Shown here: piece by piece, positions 26,352 through 34,811 of the stretch
Position numbering within the stretch: position 1 is the first letter of the stretch
Layout of the letters: every line of letters begins with the position of its first letter
From: Dechloromonas denitrificans
GTDB lineage: Bacteria > Pseudomonadota > Gammaproteobacteria > Burkholderiales > Rhodocyclaceae
DNA: 64,000 nucleotides
Assembly: GCF_020510685.1 (NCBI RefSeq)
Contig: NZ_CP075185.1
Span: forward strand, 1,798,001 to 1,862,000
Reading direction: 5' to 3'
Made by a program: the position numbers and the translations under genes
The notes under the pieces: generated by a model
Told to the model about the DNA's origin: nothing
Database searches by the model: none
What the model saw: the letters and a program-made list of their open reading frames with translations, nothing else

Positions 26352-29300
26352 ATGGCGAACATGCGGCAAGCGCCAGAAAAAATCGTACCCGTTGGGCGGC
26401 AGTTGTGGGTCGCTTTGTTTTCGTTGGCCCTGGGGGGCTTTTTGCTGCTCGGCTACGTGCTCTGGTCGGGGTACAAAGAGACTTGGAGCGAGGCGCAAGG
26501 ACTTGCCACCAATCAGGCCGCCTTGCTTGAATCCCGTCTCGAAGCGACGTTGCGCCGGGTTGATGGCGATCTCGGCAAGCTGATTCAAAGCATCCCTCCC
26601 GAGTCGCTCGCCAAGGACGCTGTGCCGATCTTTCGCGACCGTGTCGAAGCGGTGCTCGAGCGACACCGGTTGGCGTTTCCCGAGGTCGCCGGTTTTCGGG
26701 TGATCGATGCCCACGGCAATGTCCTTTATCTCGCCGGTGGCGGGAGCAAGGTCAATCTGGCGGACCGTTTGTATTTCATTGAGGCGCGCGACAACAAAAG
26801 CGCCGGGGTGGTTTTTTCCGAAGTTATCACCTCGCGTATTACCGGGCGGCCAACAATGGTGGCTTCCCAGCCGATCCGTGCGTCGGATGGGCGTTTTCTC
26901 GGTGTCGTCAGCATCGCCATCGAGTTGAGTTATTTTGAGCGGCTGTTCCAGATGATCCATTCCGGCGCGGCCGGGGCCTTGGCTATTCGGCGCGCCGATA
27001 ACCATGCCCTAGTTGTTCGCCTGCCGCCAGTTCCATCTGAAATCAACCGGGTGCTCGATCCTTCGCATCCGGTCATGCAGCATATATTGAGCGGCGAGCG
27101 AAAGGGCGTGCTGGTGTTTGCCGCGCAATCTGATGGCGTGCAGCGCATTTATGCCTACAGTGTTCTCGATAGCTATCCGTTTTACGTGCTGGCCGGTCTG
27201 TCCGAGGCCGATGTGATGGCGACCTGGCGACAGCGTTCCTATTACGTTGGCGGCATCGGGCTGGCGTTGTTCTTTTGTCTGGGTGTCGTGCTGGTCTGGC
27301 TGTTTCGCGCCCAGAAGCGGGAGTTGCTTGCGGCAGAAGCGTTACGCCGTCATCAGGATCAGTTGAAAGCGGCGCAGCGAATCGCCCAGGTGGGAAGTTG
27401 GGAGCTTGATCTTGCGTCCAGGGTGATAACTTGTTCCGACGAGCTTTTCCGGATTTTTGAAATCGAGGCGAAAGCTGGCGGAACGCCGTATGACGACTTC
27501 CTCGCCAAAGTCCATCCGGATGAGCGCGACCAGGCCGACGTCGCGCTGAACAACTCAGTGCGCGAACATCACCCGGTCTCCTTCAAGCACCGGCTGTTAA
27601 TGCCCGATGGCCGGATCAAGTATGTTCAGGAGTGTTGCGAGACGGAGTATGGCAAGGATGGCGCACCGCTCCGTTTGATCGGCACTGCGCAGGATGTGAC
27701 CAGTCAGCATCAGATGGAGGCGCAGATGCAGCTGCTGGTCAGCGCCTTTCAATTCAGCGGCGAGGCGATCCTGATTACCGATACGGACAACAATATCGTA
27801 ACGGTCAACCCCGCTTTCACCCGATTGACCGGCTACACGCTGGAGGATGTCGTCGGCCGCAATCCCCGCTTTCTCTCGGCAGGGCGGTCGACGCAGCAAG
27901 ATTTCGAAGCGATGTGGCAGACCATCAATACCGGGGGATTCTGGCAGGGCGAAATATGGGATCGGCGCAAGGATGGCGCCACTTATCCGAAATGGATGTC
28001 GATATCGGTCATTCGCGACGATGCGGGGAAGATCCGCTATCACGTTGCCCACTTTACCGATGTCTCGTCGGAGCGTGCGGCCGAAGCAAAATTGCACCAT
28101 ATGGCGCATCACGATGCGCTGACCGGTCTGCTTAATCGTTTTAGTCTCAATGGTCGGCTCGACCAGGCCTTGGCGGCCGCCCGGCGGGATGGTTCGCGGG
28201 TAGCGCTGCTGTTTATCGATCTTGATCGCTTCAAGGTGATCAACGATACGCTGGGGCATCACCTTGGCGATAAGTTGCTGATCGAGGTTGCCGGGCGTCT
28301 CCGTGACAGCGTGCGGGACAGTGATGTCGTGGCCCGCCTCGGCGGCGATGAGTTCGTGATCATGCTGGCCGGTGTCGATCACACTAATTCGGTGGCCATG
28401 GTTGCGGAAAAAGTGGTGTTGAATATTGCCGATCCCTATTCGATCGAGGGGCACGATCTTTACAGTACGCCGAGTATCGGCATCGCCATTTTTCCGATGG
28501 ATGGAGATGATGGCGAAATCCTGATGAAGAATGCCGACGCCGCGATGTATCACGCCAAATCGGTGGGGCGGAACAATTTCCAGTTCTTCGATCCGAAGAT
28601 GAACGATGCTGCGCTGGAGCGCTTGAAGATCGAGCATAGTCTGCGCCAGGCCTTGTCGCGCGATGAGTTTCGCCTGCATTTCCAGCCAGTCATCGAGATC
28701 GGCAGCGGCCGGGTGGCCGGCGTCGAGGCGCTGGTGCGCTGGCAGCATCCGGAAAAGGGGTTGCTCTTACCGGGTAAGTTCATCGCCATCGCCGAAGAGA
28801 CCGGGCTGATCCAGCCGCTCGGCGAATGGGTTTTCTGGGCTGCCTGCAAACAACTGGCGGACTTCCGGGCGGCCGGCATTTATGGCATCAAGATGGGTGT
28901 GAATATTTCGGCCATCCAGATGCGTAATGGCAATCTGCCCATTCTTGCCAAGGGGGCAATCGAGGCTTTCGGGCTGGATGCTTCGGAGCTGGCTTTTGAA
29001 ATTACCGAGTCGGTGGCGATGCACCAACCGGCCGAAACCATCCGCATTCTCGATATGCTGCACGATATGGGCACCAGCATCGCGATTGACGATTTTGGTA
29101 CCGGATATTCTTCGCTTAGTTACCTGCGGCAATTTCCGATCGATTACCTCAAGCTCGACCGCTCGTTTGTCGAAGAAATCGGACAGAGTGCCGATGGCGA
29201 GGTGATCTGCGATGCGACCATCGGACTGGCCCACAATCTTGGCCTGAAGATCGTCGCCGAAGGCGTCGAGACCGAGCAGCAGCGCGATTACCTGCGCGGC

Positions 29301-29390
29301 CGGGGCTGCGATCTGATGCAGGGTTTTCTGTTCAGTCGGCCGGTACCGGCTGACGAGGTGATGACCTTCATTCGACAGCTCAACCACTAA
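26352..29390 (+). CDS. PAS-GGDEF-EAL protein with periplasmic sensor domain
   Basis: 1012 residues. TM1 at about 17-37 and TM2 at about 300-320 flank a periplasmic Cache-like domain. Then two PAS domains (about 340-580), a GGDEF domain with intact GGDEF at residues 664-668 and an EAL domain with EALVR from residue 792 and DDFGTGYSSLSYL. Both catalytic motifs are intact, so it may synthesise or degrade c-di-GMP depending on signal. ATG 26352 is chosen because it starts 15 nt after folA and just before TM1; the ribosome site is weak. Confidence 0.93.
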   Translation: MANMRQAPEKIVPVGRQLWVALFSLALGGFLLLGYVLWSGYKETWSEAQGLATNQAALLESRLEATLRRVDGDLGKLIQSIPPESLAKDAVPIFRDRVEAVLERHRLAFPEVAGFRVIDAHGNVLYLAGGGSKVNLADRLYFIEARDNKSAGVVFSEVITSRITGRPTMVASQPIRASDGRFLGVVSIAIELSYFERLFQMIHSGAAGALAIRRADNHALVVRLPPVPSEINRVLDPSHPVMQHILSGERKGVLVFAAQSDGVQRIYAYSVLDSYPFYVLAGLSEADVMATWRQRSYYVGGIGLALFFCLGVVLVWLFRAQKRELLAAEALRRHQDQLKAAQRIAQVGSWELDLASRVITCSDELFRIFEIEAKAGGTPYDDFLAKVHPDERDQADVALNNSVREHHPVSFKHRLLMPDGRIKYVQECCETEYGKDGAPLRLIGTAQDVTSQHQMEAQMQLLVSAFQFSGEAILITDTDNNIVTVNPAFTRLTGYTLEDVVGRNPRFLSAGRSTQQDFEAMWQTINTGGFWQGEIWDRRKDGATYPKWMSISVIRDDAGKIRYHVAHFTDVSSERAAEAKLHHMAHHDALTGLLNRFSLNGRLDQALAAARRDGSRVALLFIDLDRFKVINDTLGHHLGDKLLIEVAGRLRDSVRDSDVVARLGGDEFVIMLAGVDHTNSVAMVAEKVVLNIADPYSIEGHDLYSTPSIGIAIFPMDGDDGEILMKNADAAMYHAKSVGRNNFQFFDPKMNDAALERLKIEHSLRQALSRDEFRLHFQPVIEIGSGRVAGVEALVRWQHPEKGLLLPGKFIAIAEETGLIQPLGEWVFWAACKQLADFRAAGIYGIKMGVNISAIQMRNGNLPILAKGAIEAFGLDASELAFEITESVAMHQPAETIRILDMLHDMGTSIAIDDFGTGYSSLSYLRQFPIDYLKLDRSFVEEIGQSADGEVICDATIGLAHNLGLKIVAEGVETEQQRDYLRGRGCDLMQGFLFSRPVPADEVMTFIRQLNH

Positions 29391-29397
29391 TCGCGAG

Positions 29398-29425
29398 AAA
29401 ACGCTTGCGTTGATCAGGCGTTTTT
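29398..29425 (+). terminator. Possible terminator after the GGDEF-EAL gene
   Basis: AAAACGC pairs with GCGTTTT across a 13-nt loop, then T. The loop is long and the hairpin overlaps the candidate psrA promoter, so this is tentative. Confidence 0.4.
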
Positions 29426-29433
29426 CCTATGAT
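29405..29433 (+). promoter_or_regulatory. Candidate promoter of psrA-fadE unit
   Basis: TTGCGT (29405-29410), 17-nt spacer, TATGAT (29428-29433). The -10 lies inside the left arm of the palindrome at 29425-29458, so a bound repressor would block it. Confidence 0.5.
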
Positions 29434-29458
29434 TCAAACGAACGTATGAATTATAGGA
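29425..29458 (+). promoter_or_regulatory. PsrA-type operator, extended palindrome
   Basis: The core TTCAAACG-AA-CGTATGAA (29433-29450) has one mismatch; outer arms TCCTAT and ATAGGA extend the symmetry to 34 nt. The CAAAC-N4-GTTTG type core matches the site described for Pseudomonas PsrA. It ends 7 nt before the ATG of the TetR gene, implying autoregulation and control of the downstream fad genes. Confidence 0.7.
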
Positions 29459-29465
29459 ACCTTTA

Positions 29466-30164
29466 ATGGCTGAAGTCCGAACTGTCGATACCCGCGAGCG
29501 CATTCTCGATGCGGCTGAGCAACTCTTCATGGTGCATGGTTACGACGGCACGTCGATGCGTCAGATCACCAGCGAGGCCGGGGTCAATCTGGCGGCAGTG
29601 AATTACCACTTCGGCTCCAAGGAATCGCTGATGCAGGAGGTGTTCCGCCGTCGGCTCGATTGGCTGAACGAGGAACGGATGCGCGTCCTTAATGCACTTG
29701 AGCATGAAGCGGCCGGCAAGTCCCTGAAACCTTCGCAGATCGTTGACGGCTTTTTCGGCACGCTGCTGCGCATGGCGGACGACGACAAACGGGGCGGCAT
29801 GACCTTTCTGCGCCTGCTCGGCCGCACGCTGACCGATCCTTCCGAGTTCATTCGTACCTTCATGGCGCATGAGTATGCCGTGGTGGTGGACCGCTACAAG
29901 GAGGCGCTGTTCAAGGCGCTGCCCGACGTGCCCAAAGCGGAAATCGTCTGGCGTTTTCACTTCATGCTCGGTGCCACTTCCTACGCCATTGCCGGAACCG
30001 ATGCGCTGCGCCTGGTCACCGACTGGCAAATCGAGGAAGAGGACTCCACCGATCGCCTGGATCGCCTGGTGCCGCGCCTGATGTCCTTCCTGCTCGGTGG
30101 TTTGCGCGCGCCGCTGCCGCAGTTTTCAGATGCTTCGGCCATGGAAGCAAAGCCTGGGTCCTAG
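29466..30164 (+). CDS. psrA: TetR-family fatty-acid-responsive regulator, PsrA-like
   Basis: 232 residues. N-terminal TetR helix-turn-helix RERILDAAEQLFMVHGYDGTSMRQIT and AGVNLAAVNYHFGSKESLMQEVF, then a ligand-binding half with FLRLLGRTL and VWRFHFMLGATSYAIAG, a pattern I know from Pseudomonas PsrA, which binds long-chain fatty acids or acyl-CoA and derepresses beta-oxidation genes. GGA lies 7 nt before ATG 29466. It is followed 53 nt later by fadE without a terminator. Related palindromes stand before fadL and the fad operon at 38.3 kb. Confidence 0.85.
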   Translation: MAEVRTVDTRERILDAAEQLFMVHGYDGTSMRQITSEAGVNLAAVNYHFGSKESLMQEVFRRRLDWLNEERMRVLNALEHEAAGKSLKPSQIVDGFFGTLLRMADDDKRGGMTFLRLLGRTLTDPSEFIRTFMAHEYAVVVDRYKEALFKALPDVPKAEIVWRFHFMLGATSYAIAGTDALRLVTDWQIEEEDSTDRLDRLVPRLMSFLLGGLRAPLPQFSDASAMEAKPGS

Positions 30165-30217
30165 GATCGACAGCAAATAAACGACCAGAACCAAAAATAT
30201 AAAAGGAGACAAACAAC

Positions 30218-32572
30218 ATGTTCAACAGCCTCATCCCTCTGCTTGGGTTAGTCGCCCTGGTGGCTTTGGCCGGGCTGATCCTGATTCGGCCATTGCGCCG
30301 AAGCCTGATCACCCGGCCCATTTTTTCCACCTATCGCAAGGTGCTGCCGCAGATGTCGGATACCGAACGCGATGCGCTGGAGGCCGGAACCGTCTGGTGG
30401 GAAGGCGAGCTGTTCCGCGGCCAGCCGGACTGGCAGAAGCTGCATGCCTACCCGCAGCCGAAGCTGACGGCGGAAGAGCAGTCGTTCATGGACAATGAGT
30501 GCGAAGAGGCCTGCCGTCTGGTTGATGACTGGAAGGTGACGCACGAGCTGTACGACCTGCCGAACGAGGCCTGGCGCTACATCAAGGACAAGGGCTTCCT
30601 CGGGATGATCATTCCGAAGAAGTATGGTGGCCTGGAATTCTCGGCCTACGCCCATTCGCAGGTGGTGACCAAGCTGTCGACCCGTTCCTCGGCGTTGTCG
30701 GTATCGGTGATGGTGCCCAACTCGCTCGGCCCGGCCGAGTTGCTGCTGCACTACGGCACCGAGGAGCAGAAGCAGCACTACCTGCCGCGGCTGGCCAAGG
30801 GCATCGAAGTACCGGCTTTCGCATTGACCAGTCCGTGGGCCGGTTCGGATGCCGCGTCGATTCCCGATAGCGGCGTCGTCTGCAAGGGACTCTGGCAGGG
30901 CAAGGAAGTCCTCGGTATGCGCGTTTCCTGGGATAAGCGCTACATCACGCTGGCCCCGGTGTGTACCGTGTTCGGCCTGGCTTTCCACTTGTATGACCCG
31001 GATGGCTTGCTTGGCAACAAGAAGCATATCGGCATTACCTGTGCGCTGGTGCCCTACGATCATCCGGGGGTCGATACCGGGCGTCGCCATTTTCCGCTCA
31101 ATGCGATGTTCATGAATGGCCCGACGCGCGGCAACGAAGTTTTCATGCCGCTCGATTTCATCATCGGCGGCCCGGAAAAAGCTGGCCACGGCTGGCGGAT
31201 GTTGATGGAGTGCCTGGCGGCCGGCCGTTCGATTTCGCTGCCGTCGTCCAATACCGGCATGGCGCAGATGACGGCGCGCGCCGTTGGCGGTTATGCCCGC
31301 GTCCGTTCGCAGTTCAAGATGGCCGTCGGCAAGTTTGAGGGCGTCGAGGAGGCGCTGACCCGGATCGGTGCTTACACCTACATGATGGATGCCGTGCGCA
31401 CGATGACGGCCGGCGCCGTCGATCTCGGCGAGAAGCCGTCGGTGGTTTCCGCTATCGCCAAGTACCACGTCACCGAACGGGCTCGCCAGGTGGTCAATGA
31501 CGGCATGGACGTGATCGGCGGCAAGGGCATCTGCCTTGGCCCCTCCAACTTCCTCGGCCGCGCCTATCAGCAGGTGCCGATCGGCATCACCGTCGAAGGC
31601 GCCAATATCCTGACCCGCTCGCTGATCATCTTCGGGCAGGGGGCCATCCGCTGTCATCCGTTCCTGCTGCCGGAAATGCAGGCAGCGCAGAACCCGGATC
31701 AAAAGCGGGGCCTGGTCGATTTCGACAAGGCGTTGTTCGGCCATATCGGCTTCACCATCAAGAACGGTTTCCGCGCGCTATGGCTGGGCATGACCGGTTC
31801 GCACTTTGCTGTGGTCAACGTCGATACGGCGCCGGAAATGAAGCGCTACTACCAGCAACTGACGCGTTTTTCGGCGGCCTTTGCTTTCATGGCCGACATT
31901 TCGCTGCTGGTGCTCGGCGGCAGCGTCAAGCGTCGGGAAAAGTTGTCGGCCCGGCTCGGCGACATCCTGTCGCAGATGTATCTGATCTCCTGCACACTGA
32001 AACGCTACGAAGCCGAAGGGCGCAAGGCAGCCGATGCGCCGCTCGCCCACTGGGCGATCTGGGATGCCATGTACAAGGCACAGGAAGCCTTCGATGGCGT
32101 CATCGCCAACTTCCCGGTCCGTTTCATCGCCGCCTTCCTGCAGCGTTCGATCTTCCCGTGGGGTCATCCGTATGTCGTGCCGGCCGATGAAGTTGGGCAC
32201 CAGGTAGCCAAGCTGTTGATTGCGCCGTCCGCCACCCGCGATCGGCTGACCGCCGAATGTTTCCTGCCGCTGATCGAGAACGAACCGATCGGTGCCATCG
32301 AACTGGCATTGAAGGCGACGCTGGCGGCCGAGGCCGTTGAGGCGAAGATCCGTGTCGCCGAGAAGGACGGCCGCTTCGATAACAACCCGCTGGCCAATGT
32401 CCGCGACATTGCCATCGTTGCCTTCGAGGCCGGGGTGATCAATGCCGCCGAGTTCGAGCTGATGAAGCGGCGCAATCACCTGCGCGACATCGTCGTACAT
32501 GTCGACGATTTTCCCTTCGACTACAACGTGGCTACCGCCAACAAGCCGGCCGAGTGCCGCATGGTGGCCTGA
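30218..32572 (+). CDS. fadE: Acyl-CoA dehydrogenase FadE
   Basis: 784 residues, close to the length of Escherichia coli FadE (about 814). An N-terminal hydrophobic helix (LIPLLGLVALVALAGLILI) anchors it to the inner membrane; the acyl-CoA dehydrogenase core has FALTSPWAGSDAASIPD, and a long C-terminal FadE-specific domain (DUF1974) follows. It introduces the trans-2 double bond in acyl-CoA, using FAD. Shine-Dalgarno AAGGAGACAAACAAC before the ATG. Its TGA overlaps the ATG of the thiolase gene by 1 nt. Confidence 0.94.
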   Translation: MFNSLIPLLGLVALVALAGLILIRPLRRSLITRPIFSTYRKVLPQMSDTERDALEAGTVWWEGELFRGQPDWQKLHAYPQPKLTAEEQSFMDNECEEACRLVDDWKVTHELYDLPNEAWRYIKDKGFLGMIIPKKYGGLEFSAYAHSQVVTKLSTRSSALSVSVMVPNSLGPAELLLHYGTEEQKQHYLPRLAKGIEVPAFALTSPWAGSDAASIPDSGVVCKGLWQGKEVLGMRVSWDKRYITLAPVCTVFGLAFHLYDPDGLLGNKKHIGITCALVPYDHPGVDTGRRHFPLNAMFMNGPTRGNEVFMPLDFIIGGPEKAGHGWRMLMECLAAGRSISLPSSNTGMAQMTARAVGGYARVRSQFKMAVGKFEGVEEALTRIGAYTYMMDAVRTMTAGAVDLGEKPSVVSAIAKYHVTERARQVVNDGMDVIGGKGICLGPSNFLGRAYQQVPIGITVEGANILTRSLIIFGQGAIRCHPFLLPEMQAAQNPDQKRGLVDFDKALFGHIGFTIKNGFRALWLGMTGSHFAVVNVDTAPEMKRYYQQLTRFSAAFAFMADISLLVLGGSVKRREKLSARLGDILSQMYLISCTLKRYEAEGRKAADAPLAHWAIWDAMYKAQEAFDGVIANFPVRFIAAFLQRSIFPWGHPYVVPADEVGHQVAKLLIAPSATRDRLTAECFLPLIENEPIGAIELALKATLAAEAVEAKIRVAEKDGRFDNNPLANVRDIAIVAFEAGVINAAEFELMKRRNHLRDIVVHVDDFPFDYNVATANKPAECRMVA

Positions 32573-33855
32573 TGAAAACAATCTATGTGGTTGACGGCGC
32601 CCGTACGCCGTTCTTGAAGGCGCAGAAAGGGCCGGGGCCGTTCGCGGCATCCGACCTCGCCACCCAGGCCGGGCGGGCGCTGCTGCTGCGTCAGCCTTTT
32701 CTGCCGAGCGATCTCGACGAGGTCATTCTCGGTTGCGCTGCGCCGTCGCCAGACGAAACCAATATCGGCCGCATGGTGGCGCTGCGTCTTGGCTGTGGCG
32801 AGAAAGTGCCGGGCTGGACGGTGATGCGCAACTGCGCTTCCGGCATGCAGGCGCTCGATTCGGCCATCGCCAATATTCAGTGCGGTCGCTCCGAACTGGT
32901 GCTGGCCGGCGGCGTCGATGCCCTGTCGCGAGCGCCGCTGCTGTACTCCGACACGATGGTGCGCTGGTTCGCCGGCATGATGTCGATGCGGACGGCCGGC
33001 CAGAAGCTCGGTCATTTCCTCAAGCTGAAACCGGCGGCCTTGCTCAGCCCGGTCATCGGACTGATGAAAGGTTTGACCGACCCGGTGGTTGGCCTGCTGA
33101 TGGGCCAGACGGCGGAAAACATCGCCTGGAAGTTCGGCATCGATCGGCAACAGATGGACGCGTTCGCCGTGCGTAGCCACCAGCGCTCGCTGGCCGCTCG
33201 TACGGCCGGGTATTTTGGCGAGATCGTGCCGCTGGTTGATGGCAACGGCAAGGTTTACGCCGAGGACGACGGCGTGCGGGCCGATGCCAGCATGGCCGGC
33301 ATGGCCAAGCTGAAACCCTTCTTCGACAAGAAATACGGCAACATCACGGCGGCCAACAGTTCGCAGATTACCGATGGTGCCGCCTGGCTGATCCTCGCTT
33401 CGGAAGAAGCAGTGAAAAAATGGAATCTCAAGCCGCTCGGCAAAATCGTCGATAGCCAGTGGTCCGGCCTCGATCCTGCGCAGATGGGCCTCGGCCCGGT
33501 GCATGCCTCGACGCCCATCCTGCAGCGCCACGGCCTGGGACTGAACGATATCGACGCCTGGGAACTGAACGAGGCCTTCGCCGCCCAGGTCATGGGCTGC
33601 CAGGCTGCCTGGCAATCCGACGAGTACTGTCGTGAGCAGCTTGGTCTGCCGGCGGCACTCGGCGCCATCGACGAGAACAAGCTGAATGTCGATGGTGGGG
33701 CGGTGGCCATCGGCCATCCGGTCGGCGCCTCCGGGGCGCGCATCGTGCTGCATCTGCTGCATGTCCTGCGCCGGCAAAAGGCCAGGCGGGGCATCGCGAC
33801 CATCTGTATCGGTGGCGGCCTGGGCGGCGCCATGCTGGTCGAAGCCGGAAGCTGA
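32572..33855 (+). CDS. Acetyl-CoA acyltransferase (3-ketoacyl-CoA thiolase, FadI-like)
   Basis: 427 residues. The nucleophilic Cys is in MRNCASGMQALD, and the C-terminal catalytic motifs are AIGHPVGASGARI and CIGGGLGGAM. The family cleaves 3-ketoacyl-CoA to acetyl-CoA and shortened acyl-CoA. Longer than the second thiolase of this cluster (399 residues), matching the FadI type that pairs with FadJ; its FadJ-like partner is two genes downstream. ATG 32572 shares one base with the fadE stop. Confidence 0.92.
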   Translation: MKTIYVVDGARTPFLKAQKGPGPFAASDLATQAGRALLLRQPFLPSDLDEVILGCAAPSPDETNIGRMVALRLGCGEKVPGWTVMRNCASGMQALDSAIANIQCGRSELVLAGGVDALSRAPLLYSDTMVRWFAGMMSMRTAGQKLGHFLKLKPAALLSPVIGLMKGLTDPVVGLLMGQTAENIAWKFGIDRQQMDAFAVRSHQRSLAARTAGYFGEIVPLVDGNGKVYAEDDGVRADASMAGMAKLKPFFDKKYGNITAANSSQITDGAAWLILASEEAVKKWNLKPLGKIVDSQWSGLDPAQMGLGPVHASTPILQRHGLGLNDIDAWELNEAFAAQVMGCQAAWQSDEYCREQLGLPAALGAIDENKLNVDGGAVAIGHPVGASGARIVLHLLHVLRRQKARRGIATICIGGGLGGAMLVEAGS

Positions 33856-33857
33856 GC

Positions 33858-34802
33858 ATGCGGATCGGTATTGTGGTTGATTCGGCTTGCGATTTGCCGA
33901 GGGATTTTCTCGCCGCCAACGGCGTGCTGGTCATGCCGATCACGCTGCGCATCGGCGACCTGCTGATCGAGGATCGGCGCGATCCCGAGGAAACCCAGGC
34001 CTTCTACGCCCGGCATCTGGACCGGAAAGGCGAGGATTTCGCCGAGTCGATTCCGTATTCGGTGCAGCAGATCGAACAGCTTTTCCTCGAACGGCTGGTC
34101 CTCGATTTCGACTATGTCTTCTGTCTGACCATCACCAGCACGCGCAGCCCGATTTTCAATCATGCGATGCAGGCGTCGCGCGCCATCCTCACCCAGTACA
34201 AGGCCATTCGCCGCGCCGCTGGCGTGCCGGAGCGTTTCGGGCTGGCCGTGCTGTCGACGCGCAACCTGTTTACCGGCCAGGCCGTACCGGTGGCCGAAGC
34301 CGTGCGCCTGATCCGGGCCGGCGGTTCGCCGAGCGAAATTGGCGCCCGCTTGCGCCATCTGATCGATCAGACCCACACCTACCTGGTGCCGGCCGACCTG
34401 TTTCATATCTACAAGCGGGCCTCTAAGAAAGGCGATACCAGCCTCAGCTGGGGTTCCTACACGCTCGGTTCGTGGCTGGATGTCAAACCGATCCTGCATT
34501 GCCATTGCGACCAGACGACCACGGTCGACAAGGTGCGCGGCTTCGAAGCCGGCGTCGAGCAACTGTTCAACAAGGCGGTCAAGCGCATCGATGATGGACT
34601 CGATGCGCCGCATATCTGCATCAGCTACGGCGGAGCGCCGGGCTTGGTGGCCAATCTGCCCGGTTATGCCCGGCTGACCCGGGCCGCGGCGGAGCAGGGC
34701 GTCCAAATTCTCGTTTCTCCGATGAGCAAGACGGCCGCGGTCAACGTCGGGCCGGGCGCGCTGTCGCTGGCCTTCGCTGCAACTGGCCATCGTCCGCATT
34801 AA
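33858..34802 (+). CDS. DegV family protein, probable fatty-acid-binding
   Basis: 314 residues. N-terminal IGIVVDSACDLPRDF and C-terminal HICISYGGAPGLVANLPGY, with FCLTITSTRSPIFNH in between, define DegV. Members in Firmicutes (FakB) bind one fatty acid and hand it to the kinase FakA; no FakA is visible here. The protein has an insert rich in charged residues after LIEDRRDPEETQ. It lies 2 nt after the thiolase and 9 nt before the FadJ-like gene, so is produced with beta-oxidation enzymes. A cytoplasmic acyl-carrier role is an inference. Confidence 0.85.
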   Translation: MRIGIVVDSACDLPRDFLAANGVLVMPITLRIGDLLIEDRRDPEETQAFYARHLDRKGEDFAESIPYSVQQIEQLFLERLVLDFDYVFCLTITSTRSPIFNHAMQASRAILTQYKAIRRAAGVPERFGLAVLSTRNLFTGQAVPVAEAVRLIRAGGSPSEIGARLRHLIDQTHTYLVPADLFHIYKRASKKGDTSLSWGSYTLGSWLDVKPILHCHCDQTTTVDKVRGFEAGVEQLFNKAVKRIDDGLDAPHICISYGGAPGLVANLPGYARLTRAAAEQGVQILVSPMSKTAAVNVGPGALSLAFAATGHRPH

Positions 34803-34811
34803 AGAAAGCAC

